Part shown: positions 8,248 through 17,128 of the stretch, piece by piece
Layout of the letters: every line of letters starts with the position of its first letter
Position numbering within the stretch: the stretch's first letter is position 1
From: Microcoleus sp. LEGE 07076
Lineage (GTDB): Bacteria; Cyanobacteriota; Cyanobacteriia; Cyanobacteriales; Microcoleaceae
Length of the DNA stretch: 38,301 nt
Assembly (NCBI RefSeq): GCF_015207455.1
Contig: NZ_JADEWV010000046.1
Coordinates: forward strand, 1 to 38,301
Direction of reading: 5' to 3'
Notes under the pieces: model-generated
What the model saw: only the letters and a program-made list of their open reading frames with translations
Databases searched by the model: none
Told to the model about the DNA's origin: nothing
Translations under genes and position numbers: made by a program

Positions 8248-9504
8248 CTATTTCTTTAACAGCATTCGATCGAGCTTTTTCAAAATCGCGATCGCCAGCA
8301 CCACACTAACAGCTAAGCCCAACCAAAAATTATCCGCCCCCCATTTACCCGTATCCAAAGCTAAACCGCCCAGCGGCGGGCCGATTAAATACCCGATCGC
8401 CCAACACTGAGAACTAACCGCCAAATACACGCCCCGCAAAGACTCCGGCGCTAAATCCACCACTAAAGCCGAAGCAAAAGGCGTGTAAGCAACAGTCGCC
8501 ACCGACAAAAAGCTCAAGCCTAAAACAGCTAAAAATAGATTCCCAGTTGCAGACATTCCCGTCAAGCCGATCGCGATAAATCCGATTCCCCACAGCAGCG
8601 CCGAAATCATCAAAGCTTGCGGATGGGAAAACCGCCTCAAAGCTTTCACAACCGGCAGTTGCAAAGCTACAGTTAAAAACGTGCTAAAAGCAAACAAAAC
8701 GGTAATTGTACCTGTAGAAAAGCCTGTTCCCGATGTTCCCACCTGCACAAACTTGCTAAAATACAGCGGCATCGTGGTTTGAATTTGGGAAATGTAGAGA
8801 GTGAACAAAGTATTTACTAAGGCGTAGACTAGCAAAGTGCGATCGGCCAGCGCCACCATCCAGCCATTTTTGCGATTTTTTTGGCTTGTGTCAGTTACAG
8901 TAGATGGTTTGTAGGTTTCTGAAATCGCGATCGCCACCACCGCAAACAGCACTAAAAATGAAATACCGTCGATCGTAAATAGCGATCGATAATTCCCCGT
9001 TACCGCGATCAAAACACCACCCAAAATAATCCCAACTTGCAAACCCAAATTATCCGCAAGCCGCGTCACAGCAAAAGCCTCCTGTCGCTGCGTGCCCTCA
9101 GTTAAATCCGCCACCATCGTCTCCGTTGGAGGCCAATACAAACCCACGCCAAAACCCATCAGTAAATTTCCCGCAACTAAGCCCGCAAAATCATTAGTTG
9201 CCGCCAGTATAAAAGAAGCAACAGCCGAAATCATTGCCGCCAGCAATAAAGTTCGCCGCCTTCCCCAAAATTTGGAATCGCAAAAAGAACCGCCCAAAAG
9301 GCGGCCGAATATTCCCGCAATTGAACCGATACCCAAACCGATGCCAACAGCAGTTGCAGATAAGCCCACGCGATCGACAAAAAAGATCGGCGCGTAAAAT
9401 AAAGTAAAACCGGTGCCGCTTTGGGAGAGGAATCTACCGGCGGCGAGAATCCAAACTTGAGTGGGGAGACGGGGAAGCCAAGATGATAGTTGAAATTTAG
9501 GCAT
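8248..9504 (-). CDS. Major facilitator superfamily transporter
   Basis: A 418-residue integral membrane protein with about twelve predicted transmembrane helices in two halves joined by a charged cytoplasmic loop (about residues 195-220; SETYKPSTVTDTSQKNRKNG). The loop between helices 2 and 3 has the MFS-type GRLLGGSFCDSKFWGRRRTL, matching the family motif A pattern (G...D..GRR). It probably acts as a proton-coupled exporter or permease of the plasma membrane. The substrate cannot be read from the sequence. The ATG start has no strong Shine-Dalgarno sequence. It is on the same strand as the porin but separated by 217 bp with terminator-like hairpins, so it is probably transcribed separately. 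Confidence 0.88.
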   Translation of the reverse strand: MPKFQLSSWLPRLPTQVWILAAGRFLSQSGTGFTLFYAPIFFVDRVGLSATAVGIGLGIGSIAGIFGRLLGGSFCDSKFWGRRRTLLLAAMISAVASFILAATNDFAGLVAGNLLMGFGVGLYWPPTETMVADLTEGTQRQEAFAVTRLADNLGLQVGIILGGVLIAVTGNYRSLFTIDGISFLVLFAVVAIAISETYKPSTVTDTSQKNRKNGWMVALADRTLLVYALVNTLFTLYISQIQTTMPLYFSKFVQVGTSGTGFSTGTITVLFAFSTFLTVALQLPVVKALRRFSHPQALMISALLWGIGFIAIGLTGMSATGNLFLAVLGLSFLSVATVAYTPFASALVVDLAPESLRGVYLAVSSQCWAIGYLIGPPLGGLALDTGKWGADNFWLGLAVSVVLAIAILKKLDRMLLKK

Positions 9505-9769
9505 ATAAAGTAGATTGTAAGTCGATCGAGTTAGTAATTAGTAGGGTGAATCAGCTTTTAGCAGTTAATTATTTATCAAATAATCTCTGTTGATGTCGCT
9601 ACAACTACAATTGTTCGATCGCGCGATGAATCCATCGCCCGCCAGCTTAACAATTCTTCTAACTCTGTTAAAAAAAAGTTACCATTAATTTAAAAATACT
9701 TAACACGATTTGAGAAAAAAGTTAGTTAAACTCTAGAAAAGGCAGAAAAAAATTTAGAGGGTCTATTAT

Positions 9770-10276
9770 ATGACAGCTATTACAACATCGAGAGTGGAAT
9801 CAATCAAACCGCGCTGGCAAGCAATTGTCATGGTGGCCCTAATTTTCTGGCTCAGCGGTAGCCTGATTATGGATTTAGTAATTATGCCCAGCCTGTTTGT
9901 ATCGGGCATGGTGACATCTCCCGAGTTTGCAACAGCCGGAAACTTGATGTTCTGGGGATTCAACCGTGTTGAGTTAATCTGTTCGGGCGTGGTGGCAACG
10001 GGTGTGATGGTTTTGAGCAATTTATTCGGTGACTTCGGCAAGCGCAGCCGCACAGCAATCATATTATCATTGGTACTTCTGGCGATCGCCCTGATTGACA
10101 CCTACAGCCTCACACCTCAAATGAGCGCCCTGGGAATGCAGTTAAATCTCTTCGATTCCGCAGCAGAAGTGCCCGCCGGGATGAATTTACTTCACCAAGG
10201 ATATTTTGTCTTGGAAGCACTAAAGTTGACCCTCGGTGCTACGCTGCTGGGCTGGTGCTACCAAAACCAAGTCTAA
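9770..10276 (+). CDS. Small four-helix membrane protein, DUF4149-like
   Basis: A 168-residue protein with four hydrophobic segments (about residues 17-47, 55-83, 89-112 and 143-163) and no signal-peptide cleavage site. The first segment, FWLSGSLIMDLVIMPSLF, resembles the opening helix of DUF4149-type proteins, in which a small residue pair and an acidic residue precede a Pro-rich turn. I give that family name with caution. Function is unknown. It stands alone, upstream of a strong terminator (10315-10356), with a 265-bp AT-rich upstream region that probably holds its promoter. The next gene is convergent. Confidence 0.75.
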   Translation: MTAITTSRVESIKPRWQAIVMVALIFWLSGSLIMDLVIMPSLFVSGMVTSPEFATAGNLMFWGFNRVELICSGVVATGVMVLSNLFGDFGKRSRTAIILSLVLLAIALIDTYSLTPQMSALGMQLNLFDSAAEVPAGMNLLHQGYFVLEALKLTLGATLLGWCYQNQV

Positions 10277-10314
10277 TCCACAGAATCTTCAAAGGTTGAG
10301 TTGAGAAAAACTCC

Positions 10315-10356
10315 AAAATTAGCGGCGGGCGTGAATTCATGCCCGCCGCTAATTTT
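10315..10356. terminator. Strong hairpin terminator
   Basis: A 16-bp stem (AAAATTAGCGGCGGGC at 10315-10330 with its complement at 10341-10356) around a ten-base loop, running into a T-rich end. It lies between the convergent DUF4149-like gene (plus) and the UPF0016 pair (minus), so it can serve both. Confidence 0.85.
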
Positions 10357-10413
10357 TTGGGATTTTAGCGATCTTCAGTATAAATGAAATGCGATCGCTC
10401 ACCGCCACTTTTT

Positions 10414-10707
10414 CTACTCCGAGGCCGACGGTAAATCAGATTTCGGCCACAGCAGGCGCAAGCCCATCACCGCAAATCCGATCGCCGCGATCGCCTTTAC
10501 CACTCGCTCCGGCAAAACCTCAGCCGTACCTTGTCCAACTAAAACGCCGATCAAACTCGCCAGCAACAGCGCCGACGCCGTGCCGAAAAATACAGCCCGC
10601 GGCGAGTTACAACTGCTACCGAGGGCGATCGTAGCTAATTGACTTTTGTCACCCAATTCTGACAAAAACACCGTAATAAAAGTTATGCCTAAAAGTTGCC
10701 AATCCAT
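10414..10707 (-). CDS. Half-size UPF0016/Gdt1-family cation exporter subunit (second gene)
   Basis: A 97-residue protein with about three transmembrane helices and the family signature SELGDKSQLATIAL (about residues 16-29). UPF0016/TMEM165/Gdt1 proteins, including the cyanobacterial Mn exporter Mnx, are normally about 200 residues with two copies of this E-x-G-D-K-(S/T) motif. This gene encodes one half. The other half is the next gene upstream on the same strand. The pair probably forms a heteromeric Mn2+ (or Ca2+)/H+ antiporter that removes excess Mn from the cytoplasm. The ATG at 10707 has no clear ribosome-binding site. Confidence 0.9.
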   Translation of the reverse strand: MDWQLLGITFITVFLSELGDKSQLATIALGSSCNSPRAVFFGTASALLLASLIGVLVGQGTAEVLPERVVKAIAAIGFAVMGLRLLWPKSDLPSASE

Positions 10708-10908
10708 ATTTATTCAGTTATTCGTTAATTGAGAAATCTAGTAGTATCTGTAGGGCGCGCACTGCACACCGGTTGAATTTTCCGACTTACCAGCAGGCTC
10801 CAAAATCCTCGGTTTAACCGCTAAATGCAGCCAGAAACCGGGTTTTTTGCAACTTACCCGCACATGACAGTTGACAATTGACGGTTGACTGCCAATCTCA
10901 AAGGTAAT

Positions 10909-11376
10909 TTAACCCAACACTTCCCACAGCAAAACCGCCGAAATCGCCAGCAAAATCACCCCCGCAGCTCTCTCCAAAGTTCTCGGAGCAATCCGACTAG
11001 CCAGCCACCTTCCCAGCAAAACCCCCAGCAAACTGGTTGCTATCAAAGCCGCACCCGCACCCGCAAACACAATCCAAGGATTCCGAGATTCAGCCGTCAT
11101 CAGCAAAATCGCGAGCTGAGTTTTGTCTCCAATTTCAGCCAAAAAAATAGTTGCAAAAGTCGAGGCAAAAATTGCCCAGCGGTTCGGGTTCAGTTTCTTT
11201 TCTTCCTGACAAATGTCGGTATTTACATTCACTGAAAGTTCAGCCGACTCCGGGGTTAAAGCAGCACAACTCTGATAAGCGTCTTTTATTTGTAGTTGTA
11301 CCTGCGGCAGCAAATCGGAATTGGGGGTTGCTGACTCAGAAGCAGACAAGCTTGGCGGTAAAAAATCAAGTTTCAC
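10909..11376 (-). CDS. Half-size UPF0016/Gdt1-family cation exporter subunit (first gene)
   Basis: The partner of the half-size gene at 10414-10707. The first ~60 residues are hydrophilic and probably cytoplasmic. About three transmembrane helices follow, with the motif AEIGDKTQLAILLM. One EGDK-type motif per polypeptide means two chains are needed for the usual binding site. I start it at GTG 11376; TTG at 11382 is equally open and would add two residues, and there is no in-frame ATG. The 200-bp gap to the second gene contains heptamer-like repeats (about 10866-10893) but no clear terminator, so co-transcription is likely. Substrate Mn2+ is inferred from the family. Confidence 0.88.
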   Translation of the reverse strand: MKLDFLPPSLSASESATPNSDLLPQVQLQIKDAYQSCAALTPESAELSVNVNTDICQEEKKLNPNRWAIFASTFATIFLAEIGDKTQLAILLMTAESRNPWIVFAGAGAALIATSLLGVLLGRWLASRIAPRTLERAAGVILLAISAVLLWEVLG

Positions 11377-11627
11377 GGGCAATGAGTGCTAAACGGTATT
11401 TATTTTTGACTTGTAGTTTTAATCTTAACTTTCTCGGTGCCTGCTTTTACCAAACCAGAGTCATCTTTTTTTTTCCGAGGTTTCAGTAATAGATTCCAGA
11501 AACTACTCACCGCCAGCAAACACAGATAAGTTTCACTTAAGTGCAAGATTTATCTGTTGAATCAATTCTTCAATCTTCAGGAATCCAAAATCTTGAAGTT
11601 CCCATCTCAAATTGCCGGCCGGATGGT

Positions 11628-12278
11628 TCACGTGCCGTAAGTTCGATCGCCCGCATCACCCAAACCAGGTACAATAAAACCCTGTTCGTTGACTATTTCG
11701 TCGATCGTCGCCGCGTAAATATTCAAACTCGGGTACTCTGCACTCAGCCTCTGCAAAGCCGGCTTGGCAGCCACCACAGAGATAATCCGAATCAAGCTCG
11801 GATCTATTCCCCGCGCCATCAACTCCTGCATAACCGCCACAATCGTGCCCCCAGTCGCCAGCATCGGCTCGCTAATTATTACCCGCGTTTGGGGATTAAA
11901 CTGCGCCGGCAACTTGTTCAAATAACAACTCGCTTCCAACGTCTCCTCATTCCTTACCATGCCGATGTGGTAAATCGCAGCCAGCGGCACTACCGTCTGA
12001 ATTCCTTCCAGCAGCGACAAACCAGCCCGCAGAATCGGTACCACAACTAACGGAGATTCCGGATTGATAAACGTCGCCGGACATTCTGCCAAAGGAGTCT
12101 GCACTGTTGTGTCCACTGTCGGCAGCCACTCTCGAATTGCCTCGTAAGCCAGCCAGCGTCCCAATTCTGTCATCGCAGAACGAAAAAGTACCGATGGGGT
12201 TGCCGCGTCGCGGGCGACGGCCAGCCAGTGTTTAATTAACGGATGGGGAGGAACGTAAACGCGCAGTTGCAGGGACAT
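11628..12278 (-). CDS. upp: Uracil phosphoribosyltransferase
   Basis: UPRT makes UMP from uracil and PRPP in pyrimidine salvage. The product has 216 residues, the usual family length, when started at the ATG at 12278 (MSLQLRVYVPPHPLIKHWLA). The frame is open to 12350, but the extra residues are not family-like. Visible motifs are VVPILRAGLSLLEG, the PRPP loop at residues 136-145 (SEPMLATGGT) and the C-terminal uracil-site segment EQGFIVPGLGDAGDRTYGT. The PRPP loop has Glu where many bacterial UPRTs have Asp before PMLATGG. It is monocistronic, with a 245-bp gap to the UPF0016 pair downstream. Confidence 0.95.
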   Translation of the reverse strand: MSLQLRVYVPPHPLIKHWLAVARDAATPSVLFRSAMTELGRWLAYEAIREWLPTVDTTVQTPLAECPATFINPESPLVVVPILRAGLSLLEGIQTVVPLAAIYHIGMVRNEETLEASCYLNKLPAQFNPQTRVIISEPMLATGGTIVAVMQELMARGIDPSLIRIISVVAAKPALQRLSAEYPSLNIYAATIDEIVNEQGFIVPGLGDAGDRTYGT

Positions 12279-13201
12279 CAGGAAATTGGTGAAATTGCTA
12301 GGTTTGAGGGATTTTTTTGCACAGCTCGATCGCTCTATGCAACTTATCACATCCTGGAGGACTCACACAAGCCAGAGATCGAGAATCTACATCATCTTGC
12401 ACTAATTTTCACTTGTAGGGGTCGCGCCCCCCTGCCGACCCTCCCCACCGACGATTTGTTGTCGTTATTTCAAGGATTGGGGCAGCCACTCTTTGCGTCC
12501 CCGACAAGAGCACCGGACTGCTGGACTACTGCCACAAGCCGTCGGTTAGAACCCATACGCCGATCGACCTCCATCACCTTATTGAAATCTTTTTTCAATA
12601 GTATTGACATTTATTGGCAACAAGCCTATAGTAATTTTTAGTGTTCTCCTCTCAAAGGATCTGCTGACGGGGGCAGTCGGCAATGGTAGACTGTTCCCGC
12701 ATTTTTTTGGCAGCAAGAAGCCAGAGGGAGAATTGGATCAGCAATTGCATGAGTCTTCGATCGACCAACCGCAGATGCTAGACAGATAAACACACCCAAT
12801 AGCAGATAATTTTCCCAAATTGAAAGCGATTGAATGCAATTGCTCGTCTATTATGTAAGTCGGCGCGAATATTTATCGTTGGCATTAGGCAGTTCGGCTT
12901 GAGGGAAAGCGCGTGATTTACATTTCATTGTATAGTGCTGTTTATTTACGCCTTTTTACTCAAGCAAAATCTTCACCCTTAACTTTTTAGCTCAGGATCG
13001 CGAATTAAATAATTTAGACATAATTGTGGGATGGGCGGGAGAGCTCATCCCACAAGAACAATAAAAATGGTAAGTTATTTAATTCTCATTCCTCAAAATC
13101 CATCCGCATAAATCCCCTATCATTGTTCGTTGGTCGAACTTGGCAAATTTTTCGAGATTTGATGTACGATCGCCAAGAGTTGTGCAGAGGTCGAATTTCC
13201 C
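12279..13201. other. Gene-poor stretch upstream of upp and the peptidoglycan-binding gene
   Basis: About 920 bp between divergent genes with no reading frame I believe. It contains a GTAGGGGTCGCGCCCC palindrome-like repeat near 12416-12431, a small ATTGAAATCTTTTTTCAAT hairpin near 12581-12599, and a hairpin with 10-bp arms TTGTGGGATG (13024-13033) and CATCCCACAA (13046-13055), typical of dispersed cyanobacterial intergenic repeats. The open frame at 12243-12641 overlaps upp antisense and has no family-like sequence. Confidence 0.55.
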
Positions 13202-13882
13202 ATGTCCCCAAACCTAACAGCAAGCTCGAATCAATCCCGTGAAGTTCGGAGTTGGCTTCTCGGCAGGAGTTTGTGCGTTTTTTTGGCACTGGGTTCGATC
13301 GCCTCTACTGCTGCGGCGGCACAGATGCCTACCTCCGAACCAGGTAACAATCCCCGTCTGCTGGCCCAATTTACAGGTGCGATCGTCCGTCCCGCGCTCA
13401 AACAAGGCAGCCGCGGGTCGGAAGTGATCGAACTCCAAGCTGCTCTTAAATTGTTGGGATTTTACGCTGACAGTGTAGACGGAATTTTCTCACAAAGCAC
13501 CGCGAAGGCTGTGTCTCAGTTCCAGGAAGCAGCAGGCATCGCCCCAGATGGTATCGTCGGTCAAGACACTTGGAATCGGTTGTTTCCTGCGACTGACCAG
13601 GCGATCGAAAACCCGATCGCCAACACTCCTACAACTGGCGACGACTCAGAGATTGACCCCCAAGTTCCGCCCACAAATTTTCCGGTTTTGAGAAGAAGAA
13701 TGCGGGGCCCGGCGGTCAGAGATTTGCAAGAAAGACTCCGGGCGAAGGGATTTTTGCGCGCAAGTGCTGACGGCGTGTTTGGGTCCGAAACTCAAGCTGC
13801 TGTCAAGGCTGCTCAGCGACGATATCAACTGCCAGCAGACGGCATTGTCGGCCGCGCCACTTGGGAAGCCCTGCTGCGCTGA
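13202..13882 (+). CDS. Secreted protein with two PG_binding_1 domains
   Basis: A 226-residue exported protein. A basic start and hydrophobic core (LLGRSLCVFLALGSIASTAAAA, about residues 19-40) form a signal peptide. Two peptidoglycan-binding (PF01471-type) domains follow: about residues 66-122 (KQGSRGSEVIELQAALKLLG ... DGIVGQDTWNRLF) and about 160-226 (RRRMRGPAVRDLQERLRAKG ... DGIVGRATWEALLR). They are joined by an acidic, Pro/Thr-rich linker. There is no catalytic domain, so it probably binds the wall as an anchor or accessory subunit. The ATG at 13202 gives the full signal peptide; the ribosome-binding site is weak. It stands alone between two gene-poor stretches. Confidence 0.9.
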   Translation: MSPNLTASSNQSREVRSWLLGRSLCVFLALGSIASTAAAAQMPTSEPGNNPRLLAQFTGAIVRPALKQGSRGSEVIELQAALKLLGFYADSVDGIFSQSTAKAVSQFQEAAGIAPDGIVGQDTWNRLFPATDQAIENPIANTPTTGDDSEIDPQVPPTNFPVLRRRMRGPAVRDLQERLRAKGFLRASADGVFGSETQAAVKAAQRRYQLPADGIVGRATWEALLR

Positions 13883-14484
13883 AATTCAGCAAATACTTTC
13901 GGATATGCACGTTGCGCGATCCTGTTCCAGGGCTAACGGGCGATCGTACAATTTGTTAAGTCCATTAACCTAATTAAACATACAGTAGGCAACGCTAAAA
14001 AGCTTGCTGTATATGCCTTCTTCCTTCTTCCTTCTTCCTTCGGCTTAATAATCGCTTTCGGAAGTATTTCGCACAGTCAAAAACTGTGAATTTTGGTAAA
14101 CAAACTATTGTCAGGCGCACAGTTGGTGTTATCTTAAATAAATGAAGGGCAGAACCAAGAAACACAAAAAACTTGGATAAAAAATTTGAAATTAGAGTAT
14201 TTGTCCCGATCGACTCTAGTTCGCAGGCAACGCCTGAATCGTGTAGTTTATTAGCAAATAAAGGTTGATAGGGCGATCGGAATTTGTGAAATAGCTTGAG
14301 GCGATTTGAGAAATCGAAAAGTTATCGACTTAGAATGGCGATCGTACAATCAAACACAGAAGCCTGAATAGGCTCCGCTAATAGCTAGCTCGCTCGCAGA
14401 GTAGTTGTCAAAAAGTCAACATTAGTAGTAGTTTTGCTGAATTTCAGCGTAGCTAAAAACCCACTTGAATCAACTTAACTCACA

Positions 14485-14529
14485 AAAATTTTAGGGTCTG
14501 GCATCCGATATGCTAGGCCCTAAAATTTT
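14485..14529. terminator. Large hairpin, terminator-like
   Basis: AAAATTTTAGGGTCTGGCAT (14485-14504) pairs with 14510-14529 at 18 of 20 positions around a five-base loop. The stem ends in A/T runs, so it could act as a terminator on either strand. The nearest upstream plus-strand gene ends 600 bp earlier and the minus-strand gene downstream ends at 15017, so what it terminates is unclear. Confidence 0.6.
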
Positions 14530-14736
14530 GCGTGCAGTTGGTGGTTGGTGGTTGGCATTAGCTAAGCTGTTGCGGCATTTAAACTATATATCAAAAAACA
14601 ATAAAACAATGAGTGGGGTGTCCCGCCCGCCGTGAATATGCAATGTTTATTTGCGCGACAGCTTAATAATATCGTTTCCGGCTGCATCGTCAGGTGATAA
14701 ATTATACCAATTCCGGTGGCACTCTTGATGATGTTG

Positions 14737-15010
14737 ACTGTTAACTGTTAACTGTTAACGGTTAACAGTCAACAGTGAATTTACTATTCCGATCAAGAGA
14801 GAATTTGATATTATAGGGCAATTCATGAATGATTTTTACAAATCACCACCTATCTCGGTGCAATTTTCAGTTGTTCGATTCACAGTGAACAGTCAGTAGG
14901 GGCGGTGGAGTGCGATTCGTTCTCTCTTAACAGTTAACAGTCAACATCATGAGCAGTGCAACCGGAATTGATATAACAACAAACAACTGCCAACTGACAA
15001 CAAACAACTG
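14737..15010. repeat. Heptamer repeat clusters (GTTAACT / AACAGTC type)
   Basis: Two runs of seven-base units: about 14737-14778 (three near-copies of CTGTTAA followed by the inverted word GTTAACAGTC) and about 14930-15010 (TTAACAGTCAACA, then repeated CAACTGCC). The first run is also self-complementary and can fold. Confidence 0.75.
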
Positions 15011-15016
15011 CCCATT

Positions 15017-16903
15017 TCATTTAATATCTTCGATCCGAGCATTCAAACCATTAACGGTAAGAATTTGTAGCAATTCCTCAGCTTTTTCGCGCTCGCGAAA
15101 AGCACCGGCTTGCATCACCGACCGCCCCTTTGTAAAAGTCCGAAAAGCATCGGGAACCAAGGATAGCATTTTTTGTCGATCGCCCGAACTCTCGGCATCC
15201 ACCACCACTCGATACCGGAAACCCAAAGCCAAAGCTCGATCGAATGACCGCGAATTCTCCGACTCTGCGATAGAATTGCCCACTAAAATAGCAGGTACGT
15301 AGCCCCCCCTTCCTAGAGGAATGTTGCGCCCCGGCACCGGCAATTTACCCTCGGAATAAACCGAACTCGAACTATCAAAATTGGGAGAAATCATTGGTTG
15401 CTGTACCGAACTTTCTAAAATCGATCGAACATCAGCACCAGGCACGGGAATTTCGATCGCCCCTGGGACTATGCGTGCACGAGGGGCATTTCTCGGAGCG
15501 AGCTCAGGCCGCAACTGAGAGTTCGCCCGGGCCGGTCGCCTGGAAACCGACGACGGTGGGGTAATTGGCGCTGTTTCGGGTCGGGGACTCAGCGGCCCGG
15601 GAATGTAAACAGGAAGAGAAGTGTCGGGGCCGCCAATACTCGCAGATCGATCGATCCCTACCTGCAAAGCACTTCCCCCCATTGGTGGCAAGAAAGTAAA
15701 AGTTCCCGCCACGTCAACCGAGCCCGTAGTCCGATTGCTCAACAATTGATTGCCGTAAGCTGGGATTACTTGACCTTTGGCCGCATTGTTGACATCGTAC
15801 TGACCGTTGTTGCGAATGACATTGCCCCCCGGTTCGGCAGCAGTTCCCAAATCCGGCAGAGCTCTGGCGATCGCCACAATTCCATCCCGCTGGTTTCTTT
15901 CGATATAATTGTGCCGCAGCACCGGTCTAGCATCAGCTTGCACCACCACGCCATCTTTATTGCGAGTAATTTTGTTGCCGATGAGCACAGGCTCCGCATT
16001 CTGCGCTACATTCACGCCAAATCCCGTGTTCTCAAAAGTATTATCTCGAACTTCCGGTCGGGAACTGCCAAAAATCGTGATCCCGTTAGCTCCATTTTTC
16101 GAGAAAAAATTCCCGCCAATCGTCGGCCTTCCACTACCCACTACCGAAATCCCGTCGTGAGTGCTCCCGGAAAAAGTATTGTTGACAACCGTCGGAGAAC
16201 TCGATTCGATCCACAAAGCGTAACCGCGATAGTTGGTATTTGTCACCGTCACCCCGCTGAGTCCCGCCCCGTCTGCACCTAAAATTGCGATGTTTTGACC
16301 CGCCGAAGTCGGACTCAGAAACTCTCCTCCGCCTTTGATGACAATATTTTGACCGCGAGTGTTGGGATTTCCCTGAACAGTCACGCCGGGCCTGAGCATT
16401 AACGGAAATTTTTCGCCGCTTTGAGCGCTGTAAGTACCGGGCGCTAGCAAAATTGCTGTTTTGGGCGGGGCCACGCTCAAGGCGTAGGTGAGGGTTTTGA
16501 ACGGAGCTCGATCGCTCCCGTTACCGCCCGTGTCGCTGCCGCCCGATGAACTCACGTATAGTATGTTAATGTCGCTCTCGGGGGCTTGAGAAAGTAGCTG
16601 CACGGAACTCCCCGTCTCGGTAGCGTTCGCAGGCGGTTGAGCGTGGCAAAAGGCGGTGCTGGCAAAGATGAACAGCAAGCAAGAACTTAAAGCTTTTTTT
16701 GGCGATGGCGTTCCGCCCCGCAAGCTACGACTTTTTTTGCACTCGCTCTGTTTTGAATTTAGAATCATAAAAAAACACACTTTATCTTTGAGCCAAGTTT
16801 CGCATCCGGTGTTTCGTGTCGGTTTTTGGCGATCGAACTTTAATATCACCCGCCTGCTGCGGTTTTTTTCGGTTAATCTTTGGTATTGTTCTGCTAACCT
16901 CAC
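15017..16903 (-). CDS. Exported right-handed beta-helix (DUF1565) protein with SPOR-like C-terminus
   Basis: The product has DUF1565/parallel beta-helix repeats at about residues 114-385 (YVSSSGGSDTGGNG, LAPGTYS, repeated NTF / GI motifs), as in pectate-lyase-fold surface proteins. A Pro/Arg-rich linker follows, then a SPOR-like end at about 565-628 (FRYRVVVDA ... QAGAFREREKAEELLQIL) that would bind denuded peptidoglycan. I chose the GTG at 16903 because GGAGGAG lies four bases upstream (16908-16914). That gives 628 residues, with about 70 basic residues before the hydrophobic core (ALSSCLLFIFASTAFCHA). The ATG at 16768 would give a more normal signal peptide but has no ribosome-binding site. 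No catalytic residues are evident, so the role is probably structural. Confidence 0.85.
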   Translation of the reverse strand: MRLAEQYQRLTEKNRSRRVILKFDRQKPTRNTGCETWLKDKVCFFMILNSKQSECKKSRSLRGGTPSPKKALSSCLLFIFASTAFCHAQPPANATETGSSVQLLSQAPESDINILYVSSSGGSDTGGNGSDRAPFKTLTYALSVAPPKTAILLAPGTYSAQSGEKFPLMLRPGVTVQGNPNTRGQNIVIKGGGEFLSPTSAGQNIAILGADGAGLSGVTVTNTNYRGYALWIESSSPTVVNNTFSGSTHDGISVVGSGRPTIGGNFFSKNGANGITIFGSSRPEVRDNTFENTGFGVNVAQNAEPVLIGNKITRNKDGVVVQADARPVLRHNYIERNQRDGIVAIARALPDLGTAAEPGGNVIRNNGQYDVNNAAKGQVIPAYGNQLLSNRTTGSVDVAGTFTFLPPMGGSALQVGIDRSASIGGPDTSLPVYIPGPLSPRPETAPITPPSSVSRRPARANSQLRPELAPRNAPRARIVPGAIEIPVPGADVRSILESSVQQPMISPNFDSSSSVYSEGKLPVPGRNIPLGRGGYVPAILVGNSIAESENSRSFDRALALGFRYRVVVDAESSGDRQKMLSLVPDAFRTFTKGRSVMQAGAFREREKAEELLQILTVNGLNARIEDIK

Positions 16904-17128
16904 GGCTCTCCTCCGAAGTGTGGTATGCAGATTAACGATTCCACCCTCAACAAGTTTGATCTATTATGCTTTGTTTTCCTCAATGTAAATAAAACTTAAA
17001 AAATTGTCGAACTTGCATCAGTTGATGCCTGAGACTGTCGGGTCGATCGCTTTTGCTACAATCCTTGACGGTGTGGGAGAATAGACAAGTTTGACTCGTA
17101 AAATTAATTATAATTAGGGTGATTCTCA

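Larger units (their letters stand above)
13883..15016. other. 1.1-kb gene-poor stretch with structured and repeat DNA
   Basis: No protein gene is evident. In order it holds a CTTCTTCCTTCTTCC tract (14015-14040), a possible promoter (TTGTCA at 14108-14113, TATCTT at 14130-14135), a region with several short hairpins, the large hairpin at 14485-14529, and heptamer runs at 14737-14778 and 14930-15010 (GTTAACT, AACAGTC, CAACTGC types). An untranslated RNA between about 14142 and 14529 is possible but unproven. Confidence 0.5.

Noticed and set aside
12243..12641. Open frame of 132 codons beside upp
   Set aside because: Overlaps upp antisense and looks random; no start signal.
16980..17128. Possible TPP riboswitch upstream of thiE
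   Set aside because: A CTGAGA-like word occurs but the rest of the thi-box consensus is not recognisable.
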